5,983 nucleotides of DNA from Bacteroidota bacterium (GTDB lineage: Bacteria; Bacteroidota; Kryptoniia; Kryptoniales; JAKASW01). Made by a program: the position numbers and the translations under genes. A model generated the notes under the pieces. It saw nothing but the letters and a program-made list of their open reading frames with translations, had not been told where the DNA came from and ran no database searches. Of the stretch, positions 5,781-5,983 are shown in pieces (positions within the stretch are counted from its first letter, which is position 1; the number at the start of each line of letters is the position of its first letter). The DNA lies in the NCBI GenBank assembly GCA_021796055.1, contig JAJYOS010000436.1:1-5983 (forward strand), read 5' to 3'.

Positions 5781-5983
5781 GAAACATTGCCGCATATCTC
5801 ACAATTTAAAACGCTATCTAATTACCAAGCTCAAGGTCGCCATTGGTCGCCCGAGGAAAACCGTCTGTGCATAAGAGTAGGGGAGAGGACCATTTGTTCT
5901 GCTATAGTCGAATCGCAGATCAATGTCATTCAAAAGAACATCCACAATGTAGCTTCTGGCATGCAAGAAATGTAGGAACAGGA

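Larger units (their letters stand above)
5668..5983. other. Right-hand region without a secure gene
   Basis: About 316 bases hold only the leader of the T9SS-tail gene and two weak open frames. On the minus strand a frame enters from the right edge and stops with TAG at 5816-5814. Its 55 visible residues end VFLGRPMATLSLVIR, which could be the last strand of an outer-membrane beta-barrel, but this is a faint resemblance. On the plus strand a 62-codon frame (TTG 5787 to TAG 5975) has no recognisable motif. It is followed at 5974-5983 by AGGAACAGGA, which could be a ribosome site for a gene beyond the edge. I cannot choose between these. Confidence 0.35.

Overview
The window reads as a chromosomal segment from a member of the Bacteroidota/Chlorobi/Ignavibacteria (FCB) group. 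The main clue is the 217-residue secreted protein at the right. It ends in a type IX secretion (T9SS) sorting tail whose consensus (QNYPDPFNP, IEYTIP, LKIYDVLGQEV, SGVYFYRL) is typical of Ignavibacteria and relatives. Base composition is moderate and even, and no transposase, integrase, tRNA, rRNA or CRISPR array is visible. The lineage call is an inference from that one tail plus general style.

Layout: every convincing gene is on the minus strand, so transcription runs from right to left. From the right: about 316 bases with no secure gene (5668-5983); a small T9SS-tail protein (5014-5667); a 227-base intergenic region with nested inverted repeats, a possible terminator and a good promoter; then five tightly packed genes. 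These are an FAH-family enzyme (4133-4786), a ParA/Soj-like ATPase (3261-4130), a secreted M23 metallopeptidase with a long beta-rich C-terminal region (1567-3264), an MthK-like two-TM potassium channel with RCK domains (431-1567), and a cyclic-nucleotide-binding-domain protein (1-434, cut by the left edge).

The five genes look like one operon. Junctions are a 2-nt gap, a 4-nt overlap (TTGA), a 1-nt overlap (TGATG) and a 4-nt overlap (ATGA). Several starts lack a Shine-Dalgarno sequence, so translational coupling is likely. The only good promoter seen has hexamers TTGAAT and TATATT with a 17-nt spacer. It lies so close to the first ATG that the mRNA is predicted to be leaderless. The M23 gene starts at TTG. 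The channel most likely starts at the ATG at 1567, not the TTG one codon upstream.

Functionally, the most suggestive pair is the RCK-gated channel followed by a separate soluble cNMP-binding protein with overlapping reading frames. This resembles a cyclic-nucleotide-gated channel split into two polypeptides, but no physical interaction can be shown from sequence. The ParA homologue has no ParB partner in the window and sits next to a cell-wall hydrolase, which would fit a positioning or envelope role as well as segregation. I see no strong evidence for an entirely new defence or mobile system here.
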